Part shown: in pieces, positions 17,397-25,100 of the stretch
Position numbering within the stretch: position 1 is the stretch's first letter
Layout of the letters: each line of letters starts with the position of its first letter
Origin: CAYMZZ01 sp964395095
Lineage (GTDB): Bacteria; Bacteroidota; Bacteroidia; Chitinophagales; Chitinophagaceae
Length of the DNA stretch: 64,000 nt
Direction: 5' to 3'
NCBI GenBank assembly: GCA_964395095.1
Contig: CAYMZZ010000002.1
Coordinates: forward strand, 186,001 to 250,000
Translations under genes and position numbers: made by a program
Notes under the pieces: generated by a model
Seen by the model: only the letters and a program-made list of their open reading frames with translations
The model's database searches: none
What the model was told of the DNA's origin: nothing

Positions 17397-17867
17397 ATGC
17401 CTATAACTAATCTCCCCCTCCTCCACAATATGGGTGTTGTGGTAGCATCGCTCGACAAGGCTATTGTATTTTTTGAAGCGCTCGGCCTGCACCTGGAAGG
17501 CCGTGCCATGATCGAAGGCCCCTGGGCGGGCCGGGTAACCGGTCTGGGCAACCAGTCGGTGGAAGTAGCCATGATGGTAACACCCGATGGCCATGGCCGC
17601 CTCGAAATTTCGCAGTTTCTCACCCCGGCAACCATAGCCGACCACCGCAATGCTCCCGTGAACGCCCTCGGCTACCTGCGCCTGATGTTTACTGTGGAGG
17701 ATCTGGATGCGATGCTGTTGAAGTTATCCCCCCTTGGCGCCGAGCTAGTGGGTGAGGTTGTGAATTATGAAAACGTGTACCGGCTCTGCTATATCCGGGG
17801 TGTGGAAGGTTTGCTGATTGGGTTGGCGGAGCAGTTGGGTGAAAAGACGGCGAAGGATATTCTTTGA
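17397..17867 (+). CDS. VOC (glyoxalase/bleomycin resistance) family protein
   Basis: A 156-residue VOC-fold protein. I start at the ATG at 17397 (MPITNLPLLHNMGVVV); a longer frame from 17292 adds 35 residues of unlikely composition. Metal-site candidates are His10 (LLHNMGVVV), the Glu in GRLEISQF and the Glu in RGVEGLLIGLAEQ, the usual spacing for VOC metalloenzymes. Small stand-alone VOC proteins act on small molecules in the cytoplasm, as lyases, isomerases or resistance proteins. Decayed copies of its 3' end occur at 20.38 kb and 24.5 kb, so this gene seems to be the founder of a triplicated unit at the head of the cassette-like array. Confidence 0.88.
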   Translation: MPITNLPLLHNMGVVVASLDKAIVFFEALGLHLEGRAMIEGPWAGRVTGLGNQSVEVAMMVTPDGHGRLEISQFLTPATIADHRNAPVNALGYLRLMFTVEDLDAMLLKLSPLGAELVGEVVNYENVYRLCYIRGVEGLLIGLAEQLGEKTAKDIL

Positions 17868-18295
17868 TCGTTGCTCCTACCCCCTTTAGAGGGGCAGGGG
17901 GGCGGGGTGGCTGCTATGCGGGGATGTATTTACCGCAACCCACCCCCACCGAGGCGGTGGGGACGGACGCTACGAATCCGCAACGGCCGCGAAAATAGGA
18001 TTGTTTTTCAGGGTGGTTTTGACCGGCGTGGGATTGGGTATGCTCGCTTTTGTACTTTAGAAATATTCTTCCTAACCATTTGACAATGAATCCGCACTTT
18101 AATTCTCTACGGTAAACCGTAGCGCCGGTTGGTGCCCTGGATGTAATTTTCCGGTGCTGTTAGCGGCAAGTAAGTTTTTATGGGAGGGGGTATTGCCGCT
18201 TTTCTACCAGTCCATTTCTACTTTTTTTGTACTATGAAAAACAGAATTGTATAGTTATAGTTGTTATATTGTTGTTGCGTTTTTTATGTGTTGGA
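17868..18295 (+). repeat. Array unit, copy A: VOC downstream element ending in a GTTGGA core
   Basis: A 428-base non-coding stretch after the VOC stop. It starts with a G-rich CCCCTTTAGAGGGGCAGGGG repeat, carries the perfect hairpin CTACGGTAAACCGTAG (18107-18122) and the phrase GTGCTGTTAGCGGCAAG. It ends TATTGTTGTTGCG...GTGTTGGAAG just 11 bases before the next ATG. The same order of landmarks recurs at 20.4-20.77 kb and 24.7-25.03 kb, each time directly before a different gene. It may be an integration site, a cassette terminus or a structured leader. Confidence 0.7.
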
Positions 18296-18306
18296 AGTAA
18301 CCTTTT

Positions 18307-19035
18307 ATGACCATCAAATTTGAAATTTCAAAGAATGACGTTGAACTTGTTCGACAAGTTTGTGAACAGCAGAGAAATCATCCAATCTATTTAGAACGAA
18401 TTAACCGGAATTGCTCCACACAGAGATTTACTTTACAAAAAGAGGCTTTCTGGAAAAAGGTCTTTACCTGTTTGCTCACCACTCAACAAAGGTCAGGCGA
18501 CGATAGCGCAATCAATCGTTTTTTACGTCATGGCTATACGTCAATACGATTGGAGACCCTTCTTAATATCAACAACGTTGAAAGACATATAAAAAATGAG
18601 CTGAAAAGGTTTGGCGGAATAAGAAGAAATAAAAAAATCGCCAAAGAAGCGACTTCTATTCTTAATTACTTTGAGTGGACTGAATGGCAACTTTTAAAAG
18701 AGATTCGACTTCACCTCAATTCAAAAGGGAATAAGCAGGTAGAACGTGAGTTAGCGAATTATATTGTCGAAGTCGAGGAGCTAATGGGCTTAGGTCCTAA
18801 GCAGGCTAGAAACTTGCTGCAAATGATTGGTTTTACGCAGTACGAGATCCCGATTGACTCACGAATAACTAAATGGTTAAATAAAAACAATATTTTTCAA
18901 TTCAGAGTGAATTCAAAGGGACTTTCAGATAATAGCTATTATTGCATTTTGAATGACGCAATAATTGCTTTATGCGCTAAGGCAAAAATAAAACCGTGTT
19001 TATTTGACGCAGCAGTTTTCTCATTGACAAACTGA
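18307..19035 (+). CDS. HhH-GPD family DNA glycosylase/AP lyase-like protein
   Basis: A 242-residue protein with the helix-hairpin-helix GLGPKQARNLLQMIGF (161-176) and Asp184 in IPIDSRITKW. The lysine of the hairpin (165) and this aspartate are 19 residues apart, the same spacing as Lys249 and Asp268 in human OGG1. A bifunctional glycosylase/lyase is therefore likely. CLLTTQQRSGD (55-65) matches the QT/QQ helix of the superfamily. There is no C-terminal Cys cluster for an iron-sulfur centre. It probably removes damaged bases; a nuclease role in defence is possible. It is AT-rich, follows repeat copy A directly, and is followed by an attC-like site, so it reads as a cassette gene. Confidence 0.75.
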   Translation: MTIKFEISKNDVELVRQVCEQQRNHPIYLERINRNCSTQRFTLQKEAFWKKVFTCLLTTQQRSGDDSAINRFLRHGYTSIRLETLLNINNVERHIKNELKRFGGIRRNKKIAKEATSILNYFEWTEWQLLKEIRLHLNSKGNKQVERELANYIVEVEELMGLGPKQARNLLQMIGFTQYEIPIDSRITKWLNKNNIFQFRVNSKGLSDNSYYCILNDAIIALCAKAKIKPCLFDAAVFSLTN

Positions 19036-19036
19036 G

Positions 19037-19235
19037 GCTACTGCCAAAATGGGGTTCTGCTATACTGGCTGAAGAATATGTACTCATTCTCCCGTTCGCT
19101 TATCATTTGCAGTCCGGGCTCAACGAATAAAGCTGAGCAACAGAATATAACTTCAACTGCATTAACTTTACTCGGCAGCGGTTCGAGCTGCCGAATCACG
19201 GAATGCAAGCACAGCTGAAAGCCCCGAACGTTAGC
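19037..19235 (+). repeat. attC-like site 2 (type 1), after the glycosylase gene
   Basis: It starts GCTACT two bases past the gene's stop and ends GTTAGC at 19230-19235. The arms pair weakly (GGGGTTCTGCTATACT against GGGGCTTTCAGCTGTGCT). Its centre (CCGGGCTCAACGAATAAA) is homologous to the centres of the sites at 22.1 and 27.3 kb. Length is 199 bases, like those sites. Confidence 0.55.
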
Positions 19236-19244
19236 AGTTATATT

Positions 19245-19310
19245 ATGACCATCCGCCTAATAATATTGATTTTATTCGGACAGTTTTTGACGCTTTGCGC
19301 AATAGTATAA
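19245..19310 (+). other. Short hydrophobic ORF after the site-2 core
   Basis: Nine bases past the GTTAGC core is an ATG followed by 20 mostly hydrophobic codons (MTIRLIILILFGQFLTLC...) and a stop. It resembles a bare signal peptide: either a tiny membrane peptide or the frayed start of a gene now lost. Too short to decide. Confidence 0.25.
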
Positions 19311-19358
19311 TACTTTCCAAATTGCCAACGCTTCAATTTCTGGTGAAATATTGGTGCA

Positions 19359-20024
19359 ATGAAACTATATAGTATTGCTTTTCTGATCCTTTTGATTTTT
19401 AGTTGTTCATCAAAAAAATCAGGTGGCTCGCGAAATCCCTCAACCGACGGCAACAAGTCCGTTTCTGGGAATGATAAATTGACTCCAAAGACGTTTTTTA
19501 TAACCGATACTGCCGCCAGCAAGAATCCTTTTGTTAAACTAACGACTATCGACAGCGAAGGGGCTTATCAAATTGAATGGGGAAACGAAAGTCGACAATG
19601 GTCTGATAATTTAGTAACTTTAACAGATGGACAAGGGTATCGAATGCCACCAACAGTACAGTGGTTTAATGACAAATGGATTTGTTTGATTACAAATTAC
19701 ACAGGTCCGCATTCTCAGCATCTCTTTCTCCCCCTTTTAAAAGGAAAAACTCCTGTTTTCTTTGCGGATGATATTGAATACGCAGACAGCTTGAATAATT
19801 TTGTTTGTTATATAAATTCCGGTTCAGATTCTTCTTCCAAAAGTGTTACATGGACAATACAGAGTCTGATGACGGGCCAAGCTGAAACGTTTCAACTTCA
19901 AATTGACTATCAAAATGTATGCTATCCATGGTATCGTAACATCTATAAAGTGGGAGATTACATAGTTATTGAATACGCAGAGAATTTGGTAAAGAAGATT
20001 AACATTAGCAATTATCGCAGCTAA
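19359..20024 (+). CDS. Hypothetical lipoprotein
   Basis: A 221-residue lipoprotein with signal and lipobox MKLYSIAFLILLIFSCSS (Cys16). A Ser/Gly/Lys-rich linker follows, then a predicted beta-rich domain with blocks like QIEWGNESRQW, VQWFNDKWICL and VTWTIQSLMTGQAETF that suggest repeated blades. I do not recognise the family. It sits in the cassette-like array on the same strand as its neighbours, with a decayed type-2 site starting at its stop codon. Confidence 0.65.
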   Translation: MKLYSIAFLILLIFSCSSKKSGGSRNPSTDGNKSVSGNDKLTPKTFFITDTAASKNPFVKLTTIDSEGAYQIEWGNESRQWSDNLVTLTDGQGYRMPPTVQWFNDKWICLITNYTGPHSQHLFLPLLKGKTPVFFADDIEYADSLNNFVCYINSGSDSSSKSVTWTIQSLMTGQAETFQLQIDYQNVCYPWYRNIYKVGDYIVIEYAENLVKKINISNYRS

Positions 20025-20130
20025 AACAGGTTTTGAAGTATACGGGCTGACGGCCAAACTTATAGCGTTGTGTTTCTATTCGAGTTCAGTGATTATTGAC
20101 AGCTTTGTGCTTCGCAACCCGCTTCTGCCT
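20021..20130 (+). repeat. Decayed attC-like site 3 (type 2)
   Basis: GCTAAAAC overlaps the lipoprotein stop. The phrase ATTGACAGCTTTGTGCTTCG is close to TTGACAGTTTTGTGCTCCG in the site at 23.3 kb. No right core is found. From 20131 to 20383 I see only C-rich sequence with a duplicated GCCTCTTGCGCCA (near 20128 and 20181), and no gene. Confidence 0.4.
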
Positions 20131-20383
20131 CTTGCGCCAAAATTTTGCCTCCCATCCCCCACCGGACACCTCCCACCAAATGCCTCTTGCGCCAATAGAT
20201 CCCTTCCGATGCTATGCGGATCATGCTGGGAGAACGAATGCCTGGGGAGCGATATCCTGGGCCAGTTTATTTAGTTGGCGGAATTCGAGCCGGGATATGA
20301 TGGCAACGATGATATTGCGTTGAGGGTTTGATGATTGATTTAGGGGAACAACTATCCCATCCCCCTCTTTAAGGGGGCAGGGG

Positions 20384-20769
20384 GTACCGGTTCTGCTATT
20401 TCCGGGGTGTGGAGAGTTTGCTGATTGGCTTGGCGGAGCAACTGCCCCATAACCCCCCTTTAGGGGGGCAGGGGGGCGGCTGCAGAGCGATTTGTCCGGC
20501 CTGTGCGTATTGGGTATTCTCGCGCTTGCCTATCTGTAGAATTCTCCTAACTATTTGACAATTAAGCCTGACTCTGATTCTCTACGGTAAACCGTAGCGC
20601 CGGCTGGAGCCCTGGTTGTAATTTTCCGGTGCTGTTAGCGGCAAGGAATGATTGGCGATGGATTGTATTGTTCCTATTCTACCAGCGCATTTGCATTTTT
20701 TAGGACTATGACTGTCGAATTATCTGGCCATAGTTTTTATATTGTTGTTGCGTATATTTATGCGTTAGC
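20384..20769 (+). repeat. Array unit, copy B: VOC 3' remnant plus downstream element
   Basis: It opens with about 60 bases of the VOC gene end (TTCTGCTATTTCCGGGGTGT, then GGAGAGTTTGCTGATTGG). The G-rich repeat follows, then the hairpin CTACGGTAAACCGTAG (20582-20597), GTGCTGTTAGCGGCAAG, and finally ATTTATGCGTTAGC with the core at 20764-20769. It is colinear with copy A at 17.8-18.3 kb and clearly diverged. The next gene starts 24 bases after the core. Confidence 0.75.
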
Positions 20770-20793
20770 AGCCATACTACAAACTATAAGCTT

Positions 20794-21399
20794 ATGACAG
20801 ATTACGAAAAACTCAAGGCGGAACTTTCAGACATTTCCGCAATCCTAGAAAAGTTTCCCGATGAATTGAAACCAAAAGTTTTCGACATTCTTGTCAAATC
20901 ATTTACTGGAAACTTAAAACATAACCTATCCGATAACCCGGACTCTGTTCAGCCACGTGACATAACAAAAAATGAAAAGCCAGATCAACCAAATGGCGAC
21001 AATAAAGACAGACCCAAGAAACAAACAGGCTCTAGAAAACCTTCGTCTGAATCCTATTCGATAGATAGGCATTTAGATCTTCGAGGAAACGATAACTTGC
21101 CTAGCTTTAGAAACTTTTATGAGCAGAAGAAGCCTGAATCTAAAGCTGAATTCAATGCTCTAGCTGTTTACTACTTAAAGGAACTAATGAAGCTTCAGTC
21201 TGTTTCTCTAAATCAAGTGTATACATGCTACAAAGAAGTTAACTATAAGCCAGCAGACCATTTTAAGCAGAGTTTTAGAGACACTAAAAACCAACAAGGT
21301 TTTATTGAATATGACGACAATTGGAACTTAACGATTCCTCACCGAGGTGTTAGCTTTGTCGAGCACGATTTACCACGTCAAAAGAAAAAAGGTAAATGA
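20794..21399 (+). CDS. Hypothetical protein, first gene of a two-gene cassette
   Basis: A 201-residue protein in three parts: a helical N-terminus (MTDYEKLKAELSDISAILEK), a charged Pro/Lys/Asp-rich disordered linker (about 50-90), and a C-terminal domain from about 110 (FRNFYEQKKPESKAEFNALA to RGVSFVEHDLP). The last part may be a small winged-helix-like fold. I do not recognise the family. It overlaps the next gene by 4 bases (ATGA), so the two are translationally coupled and probably work together. It follows repeat copy B. Confidence 0.65.
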   Translation: MTDYEKLKAELSDISAILEKFPDELKPKVFDILVKSFTGNLKHNLSDNPDSVQPRDITKNEKPDQPNGDNKDRPKKQTGSRKPSSESYSIDRHLDLRGNDNLPSFRNFYEQKKPESKAEFNALAVYYLKELMKLQSVSLNQVYTCYKEVNYKPADHFKQSFRDTKNQQGFIEYDDNWNLTIPHRGVSFVEHDLPRQKKKGK

Positions 21400-22130
21400 C
21401 ACTTTCTAAATACATTTCACAGATAGATCTGACGAATGAAACTGAACTAAATAAAATAAAGTACTTGGCTTATTTTTTCAGATCAAAAAACAATTTACTG
21501 GAATTTTCACTTGATGACGTTAAAGATTGGTTTGTCAACAAACTTCACCACACAAGCCCTAACATTTATCGCATTAGGCAGAATCTTTTGAAGTCTTCTG
21601 AATTCGTAAAAGGCACCGAAAAAGACCATTTCAAGTTAAATTCGAAATCCTTTATCAAGCTGGAGGATCAATTTAAACTTTCAAGCTCTTCTTCTGAAGA
21701 GATTGAAACTATTAACAGTATATTGCCAGAGACGCTTTACATTAACACTAGAGGCTTTATTGAAATATTATCGAAACAAATTAATGCCTCTTATGAAAAT
21801 AATCTTTTCGATGGATGTGCAGTACTAATGAGGAGGCTTTTGGAGGTATGCCTGATATTGGCATATCAAAAATTAAGTATTGAAAGTTCCATTCAAAACC
21901 CAGACGGATCATATAAAATGTTAGACGGCATTATCAACGATGCTATTACAAATTCAAAATTGGCTCTATCGAAAGATTCAAAAGCTGTGTTGCATGATTT
22001 TAAAGAACTGGGTAACTTTTCAGCACACAAAATTTACTACAACTGCCGGAAGTCTGAAATTGAGTTGGTTGCAAGAAAATACAGAGCTACGATTGAGGAG
22101 TTACTTTATAAATGTGGTTTGATTAAGTAA
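21396..22130 (+). CDS. Hypothetical protein with DUF4145-like C-terminal domain
   Basis: A 244-residue protein. The N-terminal 100 residues look like a winged-helix repeat unit (FFRSKNNLLEFSLDDVKDWF). The C-terminal half (GCAVLMRRLLEVCLILAYQK, then FKELGNFSAHKIYYNCR) has the Arg-rich first helix and the GNxxAH motif of DUF4145/HEPN-like domains, found in many restriction and abortive-infection proteins. It is coupled to the 201-residue gene by a 4-base overlap. A defence role is plausible by domain only. An attC-like site starts 15 bases after its stop. Confidence 0.68.
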   Translation: MTLSKYISQIDLTNETELNKIKYLAYFFRSKNNLLEFSLDDVKDWFVNKLHHTSPNIYRIRQNLLKSSEFVKGTEKDHFKLNSKSFIKLEDQFKLSSSSSEEIETINSILPETLYINTRGFIEILSKQINASYENNLFDGCAVLMRRLLEVCLILAYQKLSIESSIQNPDGSYKMLDGIINDAITNSKLALSKDSKAVLHDFKELGNFSAHKIYYNCRKSEIELVARKYRATIEELLYKCGLIK

Positions 22131-22144
22131 TCCAAAGCACGGCT

Positions 22145-22337
22145 GCTAACATTGCATTGCAGCAATGGCGGCTGACGGAATATATTTTGAACTTAGGGAA
22201 CTCTATTGAACTTTTGTTCCGGGCTTGACGAAATAAATTGGGCGATAGAATATATGTTGAACTTTATATCTTTAATAAACTTCGGTATCGGCTGACGGAA
22301 TTCTTTACCGCCACTGCTGCAATGCCTTCACGTTAGC
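22145..22337 (+). repeat. attC-like site 4 (type 1), best preserved
   Basis: Left: GCTAAC, ATT, GCATTGCAGCAATGGCGG (22145-22171). Right, reverse-complemented: GCTAAC, GTGAAG, GCATTGCAGCAGTGGCGG (22337 back to 22308). The arms match 17 of 18 with unequal unpaired spacers between core and arm. This is the core-spacer-arm layout of an attC site. The 136-base centre holds TTCCGGGCTTGACGAAATAA, shared with sites 2 and 7. Confidence 0.8.
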
Positions 22338-22346
22338 ACCAAGCCT

Positions 22347-23243
22347 ATGACGACAACAGCGACAAAACAAATAATCGAAAAAAATAGGAATGACATTGCC
22401 TTTGTAGTTGGTAATGGCATAAATCGTTATCCCAACAATCCAAATGCTTTATCTTGGGACGACTTATTAATTCAACTTTGGGAAAGAGTTTCTCTTCAAA
22501 CTTTGACAAGACGACCAAATGGAATTTCGTTAACCGAGTTTTATGACATACTTGAACTCGAAAATACTCAAGACATAAATTTACAAAGGGAAGTAACTGA
22601 ATTAATGTCAAATTGGGAACCCCTGAACCATCACAGAATTATCACAGACAAAATAAAAGGATTAAACGCTCCTATTTTGACAACAAACTTTGAAGAAACT
22701 TTTGCAAAGACGTTTGAATATAGATTACTTAGGACAGAGCAAGAAGGATTTACAGACTTTTATCCTTGGACAACATATCACGGAGAGAATCAACTTGAAC
22801 TACCAACAGACGGATTTGGAGTTTGGTATATAAACGGAATGATAAACTATCATAGGAGCATAAGACTTGGACTTAGCCACTATATGGGAAGCGTTGAAAG
22901 AGCAAGAAACTTATTGCACAAAGGCAATGAAGAAAGACTGTTTTCAGGCAAGAATGTAAATAATTGGAAAGGCTACAAGACTTGGCTTCACATTGTATTC
23001 AATAAGTCACTTTTTGTCTTCGGACTTGGACTTGAAGAAAACGAAACTTTTTTAAGATGGCTATTAATCGAACGAATAAAATACTTCAAACGCTTTCCAG
23101 AAAGAAAACATAAAGGATGGTATATAAATAAGAGAAGTAACAACGGGACAGACCAAGGCAAGAAATTCTTTTTAGAACGTGTTGGTTTTGAAGTTATAGA
23201 TGTGGACGACTATGCAGACATTTATGAAAACATTTGGAGATAG
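22347..23243 (+). CDS. SIR2-like domain protein
   Basis: A 298-residue SIR2-superfamily protein: VVGNGINRY (20-28) for the NAD-binding loop, LTTNFEETF with Asn114, the segment WYINGMINYHRSIRLG with a candidate catalytic His169, and FVFGLGLEENETFLRWLL for the last strand and helix. Stand-alone SIR2 proteins of this kind are often NAD-depleting effectors in phage defence (Thoeris, DSR, SIR2-HerA). No sensor gene lies beside it. The ATG is 9 bases after the GTTAGC core of site 4 and a type-2 site follows its stop, so it occupies a whole cassette by itself. Confidence 0.82.
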   Translation: MTTTATKQIIEKNRNDIAFVVGNGINRYPNNPNALSWDDLLIQLWERVSLQTLTRRPNGISLTEFYDILELENTQDINLQREVTELMSNWEPLNHHRIITDKIKGLNAPILTTNFEETFAKTFEYRLLRTEQEGFTDFYPWTTYHGENQLELPTDGFGVWYINGMINYHRSIRLGLSHYMGSVERARNLLHKGNEERLFSGKNVNNWKGYKTWLHIVFNKSLFVFGLGLEENETFLRWLLIERIKYFKRFPERKHKGWYINKRSNNGTDQGKKFFLERVGFEVIDVDDYADIYENIWR

Positions 23244-23259
23244 AGAAAGAAGGCCAGGC

Positions 23260-23389
23260 GCTAACAGGCGTTTGGCGTAATGGCGGGGGAGGTGGTAAAT
23301 TGAACAGCAGTTTTTCAAATCAACTTTTGTGCTTGGTTGACAGTTTTGTGCTCCGAAATCCGACACTCCGCTAAATGCCAGTACATTAG
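23260..23389 (+). repeat. attC-like site 5 (type 2)
   Basis: Left GCTAAC, AGG, CGTTTGGCGTAATGGCGG. Right, reverse-complemented: CTAATG, then TACTGGCATTTAGCGGAG. TGGC..TTA..GCGG is shared by both arms. The centre TTGACAGTTTTGTGCTCCGA is different from type 1 and similar to the decayed site 3. It is shorter (130 bases), and its right core has drifted to CATTAG. Confidence 0.6.
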
Positions 23390-23435
23390 TTTCCTGAGTA
23401 TATAGAGGAGAACCAGGAACAATTGAAGTCAGAAT

Positions 23436-23927
23436 ATGGACAACAAATTAATCAAGAATATTGTCAGTCAATTCAGAGACATTCAGGAGGGAGAGCTGTG
23501 GCTTGACGAAAATTTCAAGAAAAAGATGGGTAGTCTTTCCGAAAAACTTGCCTTTGAGCGACCATTACCCAATTTACATAGTGTTGCAGAGCTGATCTCA
23601 CACATCTTAGTGTGGAGAAAAGAGAGTTTACGAAAGCTAAAGGGGCTTAACGCACAATTGACCATGGAAAGTCCGGAAAATTGGATCAGCAATGAAGTGC
23701 TCATGAGAAAAGGATGGGAAAATCTGAAGTCCGAGTTCTACCAAAGTCAGAAAGATATAATTGAGCTTATTGAAAATGAAACGGACGAGTATCTTGAAAG
23801 GGAACATACAGACGGCTTTACGTTCAAGTATCTTTTGGAGGGTCTAATTCATCACGACTTATATCATTTAGGGCAAATTGGAATTGTCATAAAATTACTC
23901 AAATGTAAAGCGGAACCCAACCTATGA
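23436..23927 (+). CDS. DinB-like four-helix-bundle protein
   Basis: A 163-residue DinB superfamily protein. The metal-site histidines are His56 in ELISHILVWR and His140 and His144 in LIHHDLYHLGQIG, which is the typical DinB pattern. Family members include thiol-dependent transferases and metal-binding proteins of unknown role. It overlaps the next small gene by 4 bases (ATGA), which suggests a two-gene cassette. Confidence 0.82.
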   Translation: MDNKLIKNIVSQFRDIQEGELWLDENFKKKMGSLSEKLAFERPLPNLHSVAELISHILVWRKESLRKLKGLNAQLTMESPENWISNEVLMRKGWENLKSEFYQSQKDIIELIENETDEYLEREHTDGFTFKYLLEGLIHHDLYHLGQIGIVIKLLKCKAEPNL

Positions 23928-24259
23928 ATTACAATGGTAAGAAATTCCGAACACGTAGCAATTCATCAAATGGAGAGACCTCATCAGACACCGTGTTTTT
24001 TTATAGTCAAGATGGCAACTTAGTGAAAGCTACTTATTCGGGCGGTAGGATAAAATTCGGCCATTTGATAGGTATAGTGGACGAATTAGGTAATATAGAC
24101 ATGCGCTATCACCAGGTAAACACCTATGATGAACTAATGACAGGAATCTGCTTTTCACGCCCAGAACTTTTAGCAAATGGCAAAATAGTTCTGCACGAAA
24201 CCTGGCAATGGACAAGCGGCGAGAATTCAAAAGGCACTTCAATCATTGAAGAAATGTGA
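23924..24259 (+). CDS. Small conserved protein of the type often labelled n-acetylglutamate synthase
   Basis: A 111-residue beta-rich protein (TVFFYSQDGNLVKATYSGG, FGHLIGIVDELGNIDMRYHQ, GKIVLHETWQW). Proteins of this shape are common in Bacteroidota, and I recall them carrying the misleading label n-acetylglutamate synthase; nothing here resembles an acyltransferase. The repeated strand-turn pattern suggests a small beta-barrel. It is coupled to the DinB gene by a 4-base overlap. Confidence 0.6.
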   Translation: MNYNGKKFRTRSNSSNGETSSDTVFFYSQDGNLVKATYSGGRIKFGHLIGIVDELGNIDMRYHQVNTYDELMTGICFSRPELLANGKIVLHETWQWTSGENSKGTSIIEEM

Positions 24260-24298
24260 ATAATCACACAACGAAAGATAGAGAAGAAATAAATAAGA

Positions 24299-24534
24299 GC
24301 CAGGTTGGCGGCTATAACAACTTTAATACGCTGAAAACGATGGATGATTGTTGAATAGTTTCTTATTTATGACTATACAAAAGAATGATCCTCCCCGCAT
24401 TTCACACTAATAGGTTAGTTAACAATTCTTATCCCAGTCGCCTCAATTTTGAAGGAGCAGGTACAATGATCATTTAGCCCTGCCTGGTTTCGCATTTCCT
24501 CATTCTGTCCACAAGGGTTTCATTGGATTGGCCA
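24299..24534 (+). other. Left remnant of an attC-like site, then unassigned sequence
   Basis: GCCAGGTTGGCGGCTATAAC lies about 40 bases after the 111-residue gene and resembles a decayed left core (GGCTAAC). No matching right arm is found. The rest holds no ORF or repeat that I can support. Confidence 0.3.
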
Positions 24535-25029
24535 TGGTGACAGGGAGATTTCATAGTTTTTATCCCCGGCAATCCTTGCTGATCACCGAAGGCGCCGGAT
24601 ACCGCCCTCGGCTGATTTCGCCTGATATTTACTGTAGATAATTAGGATGCGATGCTGTTGAGGCTATCGCTCTTGGCGCCGAGCCTGTTGTTGATGGGTT
24701 AGGCGTCTCCTACCCCCCCCTTTTGGGGTCAGGGGGCCTGCAGCAGAGCGGTTTATCTGGCCTGGATATTGGGTATTCTCGCGCTTACCTATCTGTAGAA
24801 TTCACCTAACTATTTGACAATTAAACCTGACTCTGATTCTCTACGGTAAACCGTAATGCCATCTGGAAACCAGCTTGTAGTTTACCGATGCTATAAGCTA
24901 CAAGGAGACGTTGGGTGATGGGCTGTATTGGCCCTAAGGTACCAGAACGGTTCTTTTTTTAGGTCGATGATAATCAGAATTATACGTGGGTAATTGTTTC
25001 ATTGTTGATGCGTATATTTATGTGTTAGC
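24535..25029 (+). repeat. Array unit, copy C: VOC gene remnant plus downstream element
   Basis: Bases 24535-24700 align with the middle of the VOC gene (GATGCGATGCTGTTGAGGCT, CTTGGCGCCGAGC) but carry stops and lack the last third of the gene. The G-rich repeat follows, then CTACGGTAAACCGTAA (24841-24856, last base changed), and TTTATGTGTTAGC with the core at 25024-25029. It is the most decayed of the three copies and is followed by the PIN-like gene. Confidence 0.75.
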
Positions 25030-25100
25030 GACTACCTTATTGACTCACCCTGCTAATCAAAACAAAGCAGTAAATTTATCGCTTAATATTACCAAGACTA

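Noticed and set aside
18107..18122. CTACGGTAAACCGTAG as an intrinsic terminator
   Set aside because: No T-run follows and it is conserved in all three array units in mid-element, so a structural role in the unit is more likely.
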